Of a DNA stretch of 64,000 nucleotides, positions 1-9,586 are shown piece by piece (position 1 is the first letter of the stretch; each line of letters opens with the position of its first letter). Where the stretch lies: NCBI RefSeq assembly GCF_033439725.1, contig NW_026944387.1, positions 1,612,001-1,676,000 of the forward strand. The letters are read 5' to 3'. The stretch is from Neurospora tetraspora. Lineage: Eukaryota; Ascomycota; Sordariomycetes; Sordariales; Sordariaceae. The notes beneath the pieces were generated by a model. It had not been told where the DNA came from and made no database searches. It saw nothing but the letters and a program-made list of their open reading frames with translations. The position numbers and the translations under genes were made by a program.

Positions 1-1036
1 CAACAAGGGGAACAAGGGGTTTGTTGATTACGTACTGTGCTCCCCTGCTGTGCCCAACAATGGATGAAGGATGGATGACGATCACCAACTCGATTATTCA
101 TGGAAGGGTGTGGAAGGAAGGGAAAAAAGGAGAAAATGGAGTTCTTTTCGGTTGTTGCAATGCCGTTGATCATCTATGGAATCTTCTCTCTTTACATTAT
201 TTTGTGGATACAGTACTCGCGCTCCTGTTGTGTCTCTCTGTTGGGGATGCGGCAATGATAGGGGGGGGTCATTCAAGGCCGGGGTCAGGGCTCAGGGGTA
301 CCATAACCGGGCGGCACTGGGCACGGCAACTGGGAAGCCTCAGGAGTTCAGTTCAAGGATTGTGATCAAGACCATGACAAGGATGGGGTGAGAGGCCGCC
401 AGTCAGCGGCACAGGCAGGGAGGCAGGGAGGCAGACAGGGGTGGACCGAGTTTATGAGTTGGTGGTTGTTGGTATGGACCTGGACACCGAGGACACTCCC
501 TTTTTACGCAATGAAGGGGGTAAGAGATGGGTTGATAGTTGGATAGGGGGGTTTGAAGAGATGTTGAGGTTGTGGCAGGAGGTGTTAGGTTGGGGTATAT
601 CCTCTTCTGTTCTCTTTATTTTGGGTGCTGGAGTGGTGGTTTATTCGCACCCACAACCTACCCGTCTACTAGCTCCTCGAAGTCTCGCAACTTTCTCTCC
701 CTCCATCATCTACTGGACTTGCTTCGTTCAGCATTGTTTCTTCCTTTCCCCGCAGCTAGCTATCACCCATCCTTCTCCTCTGTCATGGACTTGAGTTGAT
801 CCATCTTGCAATTTTTTCCCCCTCTTGCTCCCATTCCTATTCTCTGATCAAATCTCGCCCTTTAGATCCCAGGCCGTAGCACACCCATCATCATCTGGCT
901 TTCCCCATCCTCCCTTGTTCACCCCCCCCCCCCCCCCCCCCCCCAAAAGCAATGTAATCTGCCACTGCTCCCTCATCATATATCTCCTGCGATCTTGATT
1001 CCTCCATGTGCCCTGCTCTTCCTCTGCTTGCTCCCC
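1..1036. other. Gene-poor stretch, no convincing gene
   Basis: Short ORFs occur in several frames on both strands, but none has a recognisable domain, a good start context or a clear splice pattern. There is a GGCAGGGA-type short repeat near 413-437 and a long C homopolymer at 922-944. Bases 640-1000 are pyrimidine-rich on the plus strand, as fungal promoter and leader DNA often is. I see no gene here that I can support. Confidence 0.5.
922..944. repeat. Poly-C homopolymer, 23 bases
   Basis: An uninterrupted run of 23 C residues follows an A at 921 and ends before AAAAG. It is directly visible. Such runs are length-unstable and error-prone in sequencing, so the exact count may not be reliable. 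Read on the minus strand it is a poly-G tract able to form G-quadruplex-type structure (inference). Confidence 0.9.
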
Positions 1037-1219
1037 CTACTTCTTACCACTGCTTCCACTGCTGCTGCTACTGCTGCTACTCCCGCTTGAACCCGAACTC
1101 GAACTCGACCCCGAGCCCGATGAGCTTGACCCGGAGGAACTGCTTGACGTCGGGGCGCTGATGGTGATTGTGGGGAGGAAGACGGGAATGATGGGGGTGT
1201 TTCTTCGGGGCTGCGACAT
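1037..1219 (-). CDS. Possible Ser/Gly-rich short protein
   Basis: A 60-residue ORF starts at a true ATG (1219-1217). It has a non-repetitive N-terminus (MSQPRRNTPIIPVFLPTI) followed by about 38 residues made almost wholly of Ser and Gly. A GTAAGA donor-like site lies just before the stop, so the frame shown may be only the first exon of a longer protein. I recognise no family. Low-complexity codon runs such as AGC/AGT can stay open by chance, and the opposite strand is open too, so this is a weak call. It could be a cell-wall or linker-type protein (inference). Confidence 0.3.
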   Translation of the reverse strand: MSQPRRNTPIIPVFLPTITISAPTSSSSSGSSSSGSGSSSSSGSSGSSSSSSSSGSSGKK

Positions 1220-4200
1220 CGTGATTTTTGGTTGATGGTATCGGGTGTGATGTAATCTCTTTTGCTTTATTCCTCGTGGATGTAGAACGTCAGGTTGCGG
1301 TAAAGCTGCTAGCTAATTCCCCGAGAACTTGCAGAGTTCTGAAGTTTTGCACGAATAAACACCTGATGGATCTTTTGTGCTATGATGCCTTCCGCAGTTC
1401 GGTTTCAGTGTTGTGTGGGTAAATAGATGTCTGCAGTTGAGATCCCGATGGTGCTCCGCTATTCAAGAATGGAAGGAGTGGGTGCAAGGAGTCCCGGTGG
1501 TTCCTGCCTAAATAGATCTTTGATGGAAAAAATTTTCATTGCGTGGCTCCCGTCGCTCTTGCTTGGTGATGAGGGCAGGAGCGATGCATAGAGGTGAGCC
1601 ACGACACGATGGCAGCGTTTGCTTCAAATGTGGCGTTTTCCGTTCGTTTGAAGAAGGTTTCGGATGCGATCACGAGAATCTGTCTCATTCGATGCCAAGA
1701 GATCCCGTACCAGTGGCACATTAGTCGGAACTTTAATTCAGTAGGTAGACATCGTGGTTTACTGTTTCGCGAATTTGAAGCCATCATCGAACACCGACAC
1801 CAATACCGTCACCGGCATCGAAGCCTCGGTTCGCGGGGGCAAGTCCACTCAGTCATCAATATACCAACAGTAGGAGGATGATGGGCCGCAAGAAACAAAC
1901 TGAACGGCGTCCACCATGACATACAAACTGCGGAATGAAACGACTGATTTTGGTTGCGAAGAGCGACTCGATGCTGCGAGCCGCTGCCGTGGTTATCCCG
2001 GGATAGCTGCTTGGTTACTCCCCATTTTCCACCGCAGCTTTTACAGTACCGAGTAGATATGTGTTTGAAGAGGTTGATGGGCGCAAAATGGTCATTCATG
2101 GGAGGGCATCAATTCACGGATATCTTGATAACCATTTTTACCCGGTGAACATGGTCGGAGCACATACTACTCTTCGTTTTCTAGCGAGTCCAGATGTTGC
2201 TGGTCTGGCGAGCAAACCTGAACTGAGAATGTGATGGAGGAAGGAAGTGACGTTGAGATAGGCTTGGGATGAAAGGGGCGAGCAAGGATGGTCGTTGTCC
2301 ACGATGCATCCACACTTACGAAGACCAGGGTATTTATTCTTCACGCGAAAACATACGCTAAGCGACGCCAAGATCTGGCGATAGCTTCATTGTCGTCATT
2401 AGCTTTCTTCTATCCAAATGACATGCAACGGAAATGTCGCTGTCGTGCACCGGCAAAAAAGTGCAAAAAAGTGCAAAAAAATAGTGACAAGAGCAGGGAT
2501 CGAACGGCGGACGTACCAGAGATGGGAGGGAGTAGAAGAGCCCTATTTGCGTAGCCGGAAGACGCCATCTCAGAGTACTTCCCTGGCTGTGTTTTAGGCG
2601 GTCGTTAGCGGTTGTAGGCGATCGTGGGGGTGCCTCGGTGGCCCGCCGCCCAGGGCACACAGGGGCGCTCCAGGGCATGTGGTGCACAACCCTCTGTACA
2701 CAAGTGCAATGAGAGCTCAGCACACCACACCGCTCGACCACGCTGCCACTTGTCTGTTGATTATGTGTTGAGTTGGGGTCACTTATAAACCCCCATTCGA
2801 GGTCATTCTGGGTTTACCTAAGATGCACCACAGCCACACAGCCACGCAGCATGTGCCTCCATATCTGCAAGCCTCTCATTGTCGCGCCACGATGCTGGAA
2901 CAGAGAGTCCGTCATACTTCATGTTCGTTTACGACTTTGTTGGCGATCCATTTCCCAGGGCTGGAGGCAACAGTGACACTGGCCACCGCTTCGCCCGTGG
3001 GAAAGAGCTGATGGATTGCAAAGAGACCAGCAGGCAGAAATTATCGCGGCAAGTGCGGCAGACGAATTTGCGAGTCTTGGGTGTACGGGCAACTGGCAAG
3101 TGCAGAATACTTGACACACTTCCCTTCTAAATGAAGCTTGGGTCACAAGACTGCCTGCACATGTAGGTAGCTATTCACGCCCTGACCAAGGCAGTGCTAC
3201 TATCGTGATGCTGATCACAGCTTGCGACCCGTGGCAAGTTCAACCCAAGCCTCAGTTTTGGGAGTCTTGCGACTCGGGTACAATCGGTTCTGGTGAAATC
3301 ACTTGGTCCACGCCTGATGGCAACTTCCTGCTGGAACTGAACGTGATCCTACTGACTTCCTTCCGCTTCAAGTATAGGTGATTGAGGACGTGCAAGAGCA
3401 AAACTTTTCAGCGAAAGCACGCACGGACGGTAGAAAGCTCCTGCCAAGTTCGTGAAATCAGAGTCAGGAATGAAAGAGATCTTTTCGCTTTGCTGGATTT
3501 CCATCTTGAGCAGTATCGACTGTGGGATGGTGTTCTGTTGCATCGAGAACTTGAAACAAGTGGATTTCCCATTCATGACCTCGATTTCAACCCTCTACAT
3601 ACTCCCCCCAATAACTCACGCATTCTACAACCTACGGTGCATACACATCATGCCAAAGGTCCATAGGCCTTTCAAGCTTCTTGCCATTCTCGTGACTCAA
3701 AACCATCTCAATCACCAGTGTCTGCTGAGTGTTGACCGTCGTCGTCGTCGTCAACTCCTTCCCTCCAGTGACCTGTTCGGTGGGTGTCATCCATCCCTTA
3801 TGAACAAGGGTGTCCCATCCTACAAGTGAAGTAGCAACAGAAGAGGGTCCTTTATTCCTTCTTGCCAATCATCGTTGCATGATGTGCCGCCAAACGTGAT
3901 GTTGTGCAGTTTTTATTAGGAAGGATACTACGCTAGGTTCGGCCCGCCTCATTGGTGCGAAGGTGCGAACGGAGATCTCCGGAGTCCCGGCCACTTCCAG
4001 GCCCCGCCGGGAAACTTGTCACCTTAGATTTCAGCTTTCTCTCTCTCTTTTTCAAATCATTCTGGATTGTCTTGCTCTATAACCAGCTTCAACGTAGCAC
4101 TTTTGGTGGCTTCCGGGCTTGAACAATTCGGTGAATTCGGCCACCAAACATGCACTGTTGAAACTCGGTGACATTCCTGGTGGGATGTCAAATCACCAAA

Positions 4201-5112
4201 TCTAGAATGGAAATGGAAGAGCTCAGGAAGTTGGTTTCCTGATTAAAGTTTTGCCAGGATGTCCAACGGCCCAAAGGAAGAGGGCAAGTGCTACCTTGGA
4301 GCGACTTGGAGAGCTTCCGTTGACCAATAACCAACCTGACTCCCACCACTCAAATGATCGTCATAAGATTGCTCTTGCCAAGAAGGAGGGAAGCGTGGTA
4401 CCTCGGAGGGACGGAGGGGGAGACCTCATGCAAGATCAGCACGAAAAGCAATATCCGCGTCATTCACGGAACTCCGTCGTGATGTCGCGGATCTCGTATC
4501 CGTCCCTCCACAAAAAGACAACGCGGACACTGTGACAAAGACAGGGCAGTTTGACAAAGGGGTCCAACAACTGAACAACACTGCCAAACAATGGCATTTC
4601 TTGTTTTTCCCATGCTTTGTGATGTCAGTCATTGAATTCGCTAGGTATTTGTCAATTCTCCCCGTCTTTCTCAGTACCTATCTATGCTGAAGATAACTGT
4701 TAGTCATTCACTGCAGTCAGTCGCTCCCAATCCAAAATGGGCAAAATGTTCAAAGAAAAAAGCGAATCATTTACTGGCTAGTAACTGCCTCACCTCCTCG
4801 CTCTGAAGACATAAAGCAGAGAGAATTTCTTTTTTAACAAAACTAGGCTTAGTTTCGAAAGGAATGGAAGATAGCATGCTATAAACAGGAAAAGAAGAAG
4901 ATTCATTCCCAGATCATCACATCATGTGCATTCATCATTCACAACCCAGCTCACTCCCTCCAGACCATCTCTTTCGATTTTTGTTGTTCATTCACTCAAG
5001 TGAGAGTGAAGAATGGAGAGATTGTGAAGCCATCAGGCCCCACAAAGAACGGTACGTGTTTTTTTTCGTTTGCTTCCCAAAAGGGAAAAAAAAAACAAAG
5101 CTCAAACACCGC
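1220..5112. other. Long gene-poor interval
   Basis: No ORF here has a recognisable domain. Overlapping short ORFs on both strands near 1536-2371, 2773-3146 and 3349-3868 look like chance openings: frames overlap without a preferred strand and lack splice support. A pol III-type B-box followed by T-tracts is present on the minus strand near 2455-2510. Bases 5050-5100 contain T and A homopolymers. The interval may hold decayed sequence or long regulatory DNA, but nothing is supported strongly enough to annotate as a gene. Confidence 0.5.
2455..2510 (-). other. B-box-like motif followed by T-tracts (pol III-like relic)
   Basis: On the minus strand CGTTCGATCCC, close to the tRNA B-box consensus GGTTCGANTCC, is followed within about 20 bases by T7 and further T6 runs of the kind that terminate RNA polymerase III. 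I could not fold the preceding 80 bases into a tRNA: the T-stem does not pair and no acceptor partner is visible. It may be a decayed tRNA, a SINE tail or chance. Confidence 0.3.
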
Positions 5113-5827
5113 TTAGAAGCCAATGAGGCCGAGGAGACCGCCAGCAAGGCCGCCGAGGAGGGAGTGGAGGAGACCACCGACGAGGAAGAGCAGACCGGCG
5201 ACAACCTTGTCGAGACACTTGAGCAGACCAGAGAGAGCGATGAGGAGAGGGGTGAGGAGGGGGATGAGGCAGCCTGTTTGATGATTTCAATGTTAGCTTG
5301 GAACTAAGTCCTTTCACCGGGCATGAATGTGAACCAGGAATGTACCAAGACCAAGCTTGATGATGAGGAACTTGAGGGTGCAGGTGATCTCATAGACGAG
5401 GATCTTGATTTTCAGGGTCAAGCAGTCCTTGTCGCAGGAGCCGCCATCGGTGCGGGCAACGGGCTCAGTCCAGAACTCGCGCTTGGAAAGGGTGGCGGTG
5501 GCTGTCTTGAGGGCGTCGGTGACGGCGTCGAAGTCGGGCTTGAGCTTGTTGGCGGCATCTGTCTGCTGAGCGAGGGTGGGGTTGTCGGGGTAAAGAGCGG
5601 CAGTTGCGTCTGTTTCAAGTTGTGGTTAGTATCCAACAAAGTTCGAGTCGAAACCGAAGATGGAGGAGAAAGGAAGACATACTCATGTTCGCGGTGTGCT
5701 GGCGAACAAGGGCGGTCAGCTGATCGATCTGATCAGCCTGGCTCTCGATCTGGCGCTCCGCGATGATGGGAGTCGCGAAAGCCGAGGCGGCGAGAGCAAA
5801 GAAAGAGAAGAAGATTCCGGCCTTCAT
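5113..5827 (-). CDS. Small secreted cysteine-containing protein
   Basis: A three-exon gene read 5827-5683, 5609-5346 and 5273-5113 gives 189 residues. Both introns (73 and 72 bp) have canonical ends: GTATGT...CAG and GTACAT...CAG. The N-terminus is a clear signal peptide (MKAGIFFSFFALAASAFA, then TPIIAERQ). The middle part is hydrophilic and contains a GGSCDKDC pair of cysteines near residues 112-116. The C-terminal third is strongly hydrophobic, rich in Leu, Gly and Val, with further cysteines. The protein is probably exported and may sit at the cell wall or membrane. The glycine/leucine-rich tail is unusual for a soluble secreted protein. I do not recognise a named family; it is not a hydrophobin by cysteine spacing. 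A TATA-like CATAAATAG at 5992-6000 fits as its promoter. Confidence 0.75.
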
Positions 5828-7954
5828 TTTGATGGTTGGTGATTAAAGTTCTTGAAGAACGTTTGAAAGGAAGCTTTTTTGTGAAAGAGAGGCTGAGAGG
5901 GTTGTGAAGAGCTGGGAAGATCTGAGAACCCTGAGGCTGCTGATGCTGATGATGATGAGAAGAATGAGACTGGACTTGAGAGGAAAGGCCTCTATTTATG
6001 GCTTTCGATCGAGGTCAAGATGGTGTTGATCTTTGATGTTGTCGGTGATATCGTCTTCTCTCCTGTCAACTCCTCTTCCTCCTTCTCCTCGTCCTCGTCG
6101 TCCAGTCTTTGAGTGTATTCCCAGTGCCGATGGCAAGTGCCGATGGTCGGCGATGTTCATTTCTTTTTTAGGGCCCCTGATGATAGTGTAGGTGAAGCTT
6201 GCATGATCCACCAAGTCCAACCACCAAGGGAGATCACCAACTTGTGGACTAGGTTGAAACGGTGGCGAACATCCCAATTCTCCTCCTTCATCTGAGTAAC
6301 TGAATGCATGATGACCATACGTGGCATGCCTCTTCTGTGGATATATGCAGCCATTCCCAGTTTCCTGACATGGTTATGGCGGCTGAATGGCCGGGGGAAG
6401 GCTGTACGGATCGAGGATAGACTCAAACTGTGATTTCCATGATATCACAGGAAAGGAAAGATTCAACGACGATCTCGATGCAAACACCAGATGGAATCAA
6501 GGTCCTAGACCCCATATTGGACGGCTGGTAGACAGCTATTTTATAGAAAGTTCCCTGCCGATCAAGGCTCCTTGAGTGCCGTGTTGAACGCGGGCATCAC
6601 ACAAACTAACGCAGAAAGACCGGAATAACCGCCCGGATCTAACCCGTCTTTACATGAGATGGTTGATGGTTCTTTGGCATTCGAGACTCCTATGTAACGA
6701 GCGCAGGTGAAGCAGCTTCTCAGTAGGTGAATAGAGTGTCTTTCAAGGAGTCGGCCTTCACAATCGAACGTATGTCGTGACGTACCCACATGTAGTCAGC
6801 CGCATCTCATGCTGGTCAGGCGTGACTCGAGGGGATTCAAGACTTCTCTGAAGGGGGAGACGACCAGTGTGCTTCCACTAGGGAGTCAATTGGGTATCTG
6901 GGATGGACCCATCCACAATGAACCCCTTCCTGAACCTCTAAATCCTACTGTGCAAGATCACTGGTGACAAACAGGAGCCAGGGGCATGTGTCCGACTGGA
7001 CGATAGCCCATTGGCCACCCAATACTTGCGGCGCATAGGACAATAGCTTCAATTGCCAAGTTCTTGATAATAATATGGAGAAGCGGATGGAATACCGCAT
7101 TGTTCTGCATGTTGAGGAGGCCTAAACCGCCGAGTCCTTCGTTGATGCCACCTGATGATGTCAGACAACATGACCATCATGAATTTTTTGGTCGTCGTTG
7201 TTGGCCTGTTTGTGAGAAGTCATAATCCAATATATACGGGCGTGGAATTGGGCCAGACTCGAGCACTGGACTTACACGACACGGTCTGAAGGAAAATTTT
7301 GACAACTTGTGCGTTCTCGATGTACTAGGCCTGGCAAGGCTGATAGCCTGGTGAAACTGTTGATCCGCTTGAAAATCCTACAAAGGATCAACGTGAGTAG
7401 AGGTAGTCTCACCGTAGCAGATGATCATTTCTCAGCTTGGTATAGACTGTGGAGAGGTCTGGAAGAACACGAACCTGTGGGTGAAACTGGTAGGCAGACC
7501 GTTTGCTCAATGTCTCAGTGCGGGAATCACGACATTTGAGACCTGGCATTCGATCAACAGGGCGGAAGCTACAGTGTATAGCCCATGGACGAATAGTTGT
7601 CGAGTGTCATACTGTATGGAATAAATCCCTGTTCATCTTCCTCCTATGGGCTATGCGGAACGGCCCATGTGGTGACGGACTGACGGGTGTACCACCTCCC
7701 ACAAACCCGGACGACAAAAAAAGAACAAGCCAAGTGTAGCTGAGCCGCTGCAATTTGCCAGCTGTAAATCTGGACGGCACTGTGCTTTGCGAAAAGGCGG
7801 TTGGATAGCTCTGACAATTGCGGGGAGATTGACTCTAGATTATTGTCGTTACATTTTCACTATAGGCCAATATACCTGTACCCAGAATTAGCAATGATCG
7901 ACACCATAAGGATGCGTAAACAACGAAGTCCTTTGACAGAATTTCGGAAACGAA
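5828..7954. other. Leader/promoter of the secreted protein gene, then unassigned DNA
   Basis: Bases 5828-6000 are the likely 5-prime leader and core promoter of the minus-strand secreted protein gene. From about 6050 to 7950 I find only short, unsupported ORFs and no recognisable RNA gene or domain. Confidence 0.5.
5992..6000 (-). promoter_or_regulatory. TATA-like element upstream of the secreted protein gene
   Basis: CATAAATAG on the minus strand lies about 165 bp upstream of the start codon at 5827. The spacing fits a leader of roughly 100-140 bases. Promoter role is inferred from position and sequence only. Confidence 0.45.
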
Positions 7955-7956
7955 TA

Positions 7957-7984
7957 TTAGGGCTATACGAAAGATACGTATCTT
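7957..7984 (+). repeat. Left terminal inverted repeat of the MITE candidate
   Basis: This pairs with 8206-8233 as an inverted repeat, one mismatch in 28. Adjacent TA at 7955-7956 is the presumed target-site duplication. Confidence 0.8.
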
Positions 7985-8205
7985 TTCCGCTTACATCTTG
8001 CAAGCCAAACCAAACCCGCTATATAGCTAACCCATATAAAAAGGCCCCTTTTGGGCGCGCTAAATTTACTGGTGAAGTCCGTTTTTTAATACAGTAATTT
8101 TTCGTAAAGTTGTGGTGAAAGTTTTAAAGAGGAGAGACTTGGGGTTGGACTAGCGACTTGGCGCCAAGAGACACTGCTTGGCCACCAGAAAAGGGCGAAG
8201 TAGAG

Positions 8206-8233
8206 AAGGTACGTATCTTTCGTATAGCCCTAA
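8206..8233 (-). repeat. Right terminal inverted repeat of the MITE candidate
   Basis: Reverse-complement partner of 7957-7984, followed by TA at 8234-8235. Confidence 0.8.
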
Positions 8234-8235
8234 TA

Positions 8236-8300
8236 ATCGATACCAGAATTTCGAACCCGTGATCTCCATAATGCTTCAGATATGATCCAAGTTGCCAAGC
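8236..8300 (-). other. tRNA-like 3-prime half (relic), next to the MITE
   Basis: The minus strand reads as an anticodon-arm-like segment (CTGAAGC loop), a variable region and a B-box-like GGGTTCGAAATTC. The T-stem does not pair properly and no matching 5-prime half with a D-arm is evident, so it is not called as a functional tRNA. It may be a decayed tRNA or part of a tRNA-derived repeat. Confidence 0.3.
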
Positions 8301-8719
8301 CAAGCGTACAGTACCATGTTAGGTGGAGGCATCTGGTGCGGTGTCGAGGGTGTACATGTCTGGTCATGACAATCCTAAGATGGGCCCTGCCAATATCATC
8401 TGTCACTTGTCAGCTTGGATCGACGATAGTAAAGCTTGTTAGCCTATCAGAGCAACACAACTCACCCGATCTCAACAGAGGCTGTAAACCGTTGAGATCT
8501 CTTACGACAGCCCAAAGGGTATAGGATCTGCATTGCAGCACAGTGTCGTGCTGTCCTTTGTGGAGGCGAGCTGTACGGAGATCGCAGCGTTGCGTTCCAC
8601 TGCAGAGAAAATGGCCGTGCGGGCGCGTGTCATAACCGCAGGAAATCCTTTCAGCTGCGCTGCCAGCGAGCTAGACACAGAACAGGAACAACGGTCCGGA
8701 CCACATTGGCCGCCCCATC
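8301..8719. other. Unassigned DNA
   Basis: Only short ORFs without recognisable products. No repeats or RNA genes seen. Confidence 0.4.
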
Positions 8720-9586
8720 TTAGGCTTCAGCTCGCCAGCTCGAGGACAAGCACGACAAGATCGAATTATGGTGCATGATGGCAAGGTTGACCACCAAATC
8801 AGGCTTGACTATTCCAGAGCGTGGGTTTCCATAGTTGCTAGGTTGTTGCAAGAAACGATGGCGAGAGCTCACGGAAGATGGTAACGTTGTATAGCGCCGA
8901 GAGCCCGAGAGCGGACGGACCACGACATACATACCAGTTTCGGCCCACGGAGCAACATGCACCCGCCGTTGTCGGAGAGCGGCTCGGTGAGGAGGGTATC
9001 CTGCAGAGTGCATACTGCGGTTGGCGAGCTGCCATGATGTCGGATCAACACCTCCTGACGGCCAGCCAGCCACCCCTAGGTCACGGCATCGTTGCGTGAA
9101 ACTCGCAGCTGGTGAGCGCCCGCTCGAAGGACAAAGGTTGGTAGTCATTTTCAAGCTCTGATCAGTTGTGTCGTGTCGTGTTGGTGTAGCCAACAGTCCA
9201 CTCTCTTCGTTTCTCGGTCGGTCCAACCATCCGGACGCTGCACAACGATTTGTCATGGAGCGTAGTGAGCTGTGCTGCTCAACTACAACTGAGACAAGCG
9301 CCGTTGAAGACGCACGAAGGGAGAAATGCCAGTCATCTGCTTTAGTAGCATCGCCACCCTGGCCAGTGCTACAGTACCCTGATTTGACAGCGGGAAGGGC
9401 CGGAAAATCCACCGTACAGGGGCTTGAACACGAAGTTGTGGATCGCTCCACAGCGCTAAAGACGCACCCAAGCCCACTCCATACTTGTAGGTGCCCTGTC
9501 GACTCTTGAACTTGACCCACCACACACCCAGGGGCAACTTCACTCCATCGTCGACTCGACTCTGGTGACAAGCTGGGATATGGCAT
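8720..9586 (-). CDS. Long ORF of unknown function (doubtful)
   Basis: A 288-residue ORF opens at a genuine ATG (9586-9584, MPYPSLSPESSRRWSEVAPG). The length is greater than expected by chance for one position, but the product is rich in Ser, Arg, Cys and Pro, has no hydrophobic core or recognisable domain, and two other frames across the same DNA are also long (minus 9283-9903, plus 9168-9509). That pattern often marks GC-rich noncoding or decayed DNA. I keep it as a candidate only. It has no visible introns. Neighbouring sequence gives no functional hint. Confidence 0.25.
   Translation of the reverse strand: MPYPSLSPESSRRWSEVAPGCVVGQVQESTGHLQVWSGLGCVFSAVERSTTSCSSPCTVDFPALPAVKSGYCSTGQGGDATKADDWHFSLRASSTALVSVVVEQHSSLRSMTNRCAASGWLDRPRNEESGLLATPTRHDTTDQSLKMTTNLCPSSGRSPAASFTQRCRDLGVAGWPSGGVDPTSWQLANRSMHSAGYPPHRAALRQRRVHVAPWAETGMYVVVRPLSGSRRYTTLPSSVSSRHRFLQQPSNYGNPRSGIVKPDLVVNLAIMHHNSILSCLSSSWRAEA

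Larger units (their letters stand above)
7957..8233. mobile_element. Candidate MITE with TA target duplication (Tc1/mariner-like)
   Basis: Terminal inverted repeats of at least 28 bp are visible: TTAGGGCTATACGAAAGATA and onward from 7957, and its reverse complement ending at 8233, with a single mismatch. Each end is flanked by the dinucleotide TA (7955-7956 and 8234-8235), the target duplication typical of Tc1/mariner-type insertions. The element is 277 bp and encodes no protein, so it would be non-autonomous. The interior carries a TTGGCGCCAA palindrome and an AAAAGGCCCCTTTT palindrome. Known biology: fungal MITEs of this class are mobilised by a transposase encoded elsewhere. The family name is not known to me; it resembles in design the small TA-flanked Neurospora element Guest, but I cannot show homology. 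Confidence 0.7.

Noticed and set aside
3632-3868. 78-codon minus-strand ORF with a Thr run
   Set aside because: Start context and composition are not convincing and no splice partner or domain is seen.
8141-8190. A-box-like TGGCCAAGCAGTG on the minus strand inside the MITE
   Set aside because: No B-box at the right distance and no tRNA fold, so not called as a tRNA or SINE head.
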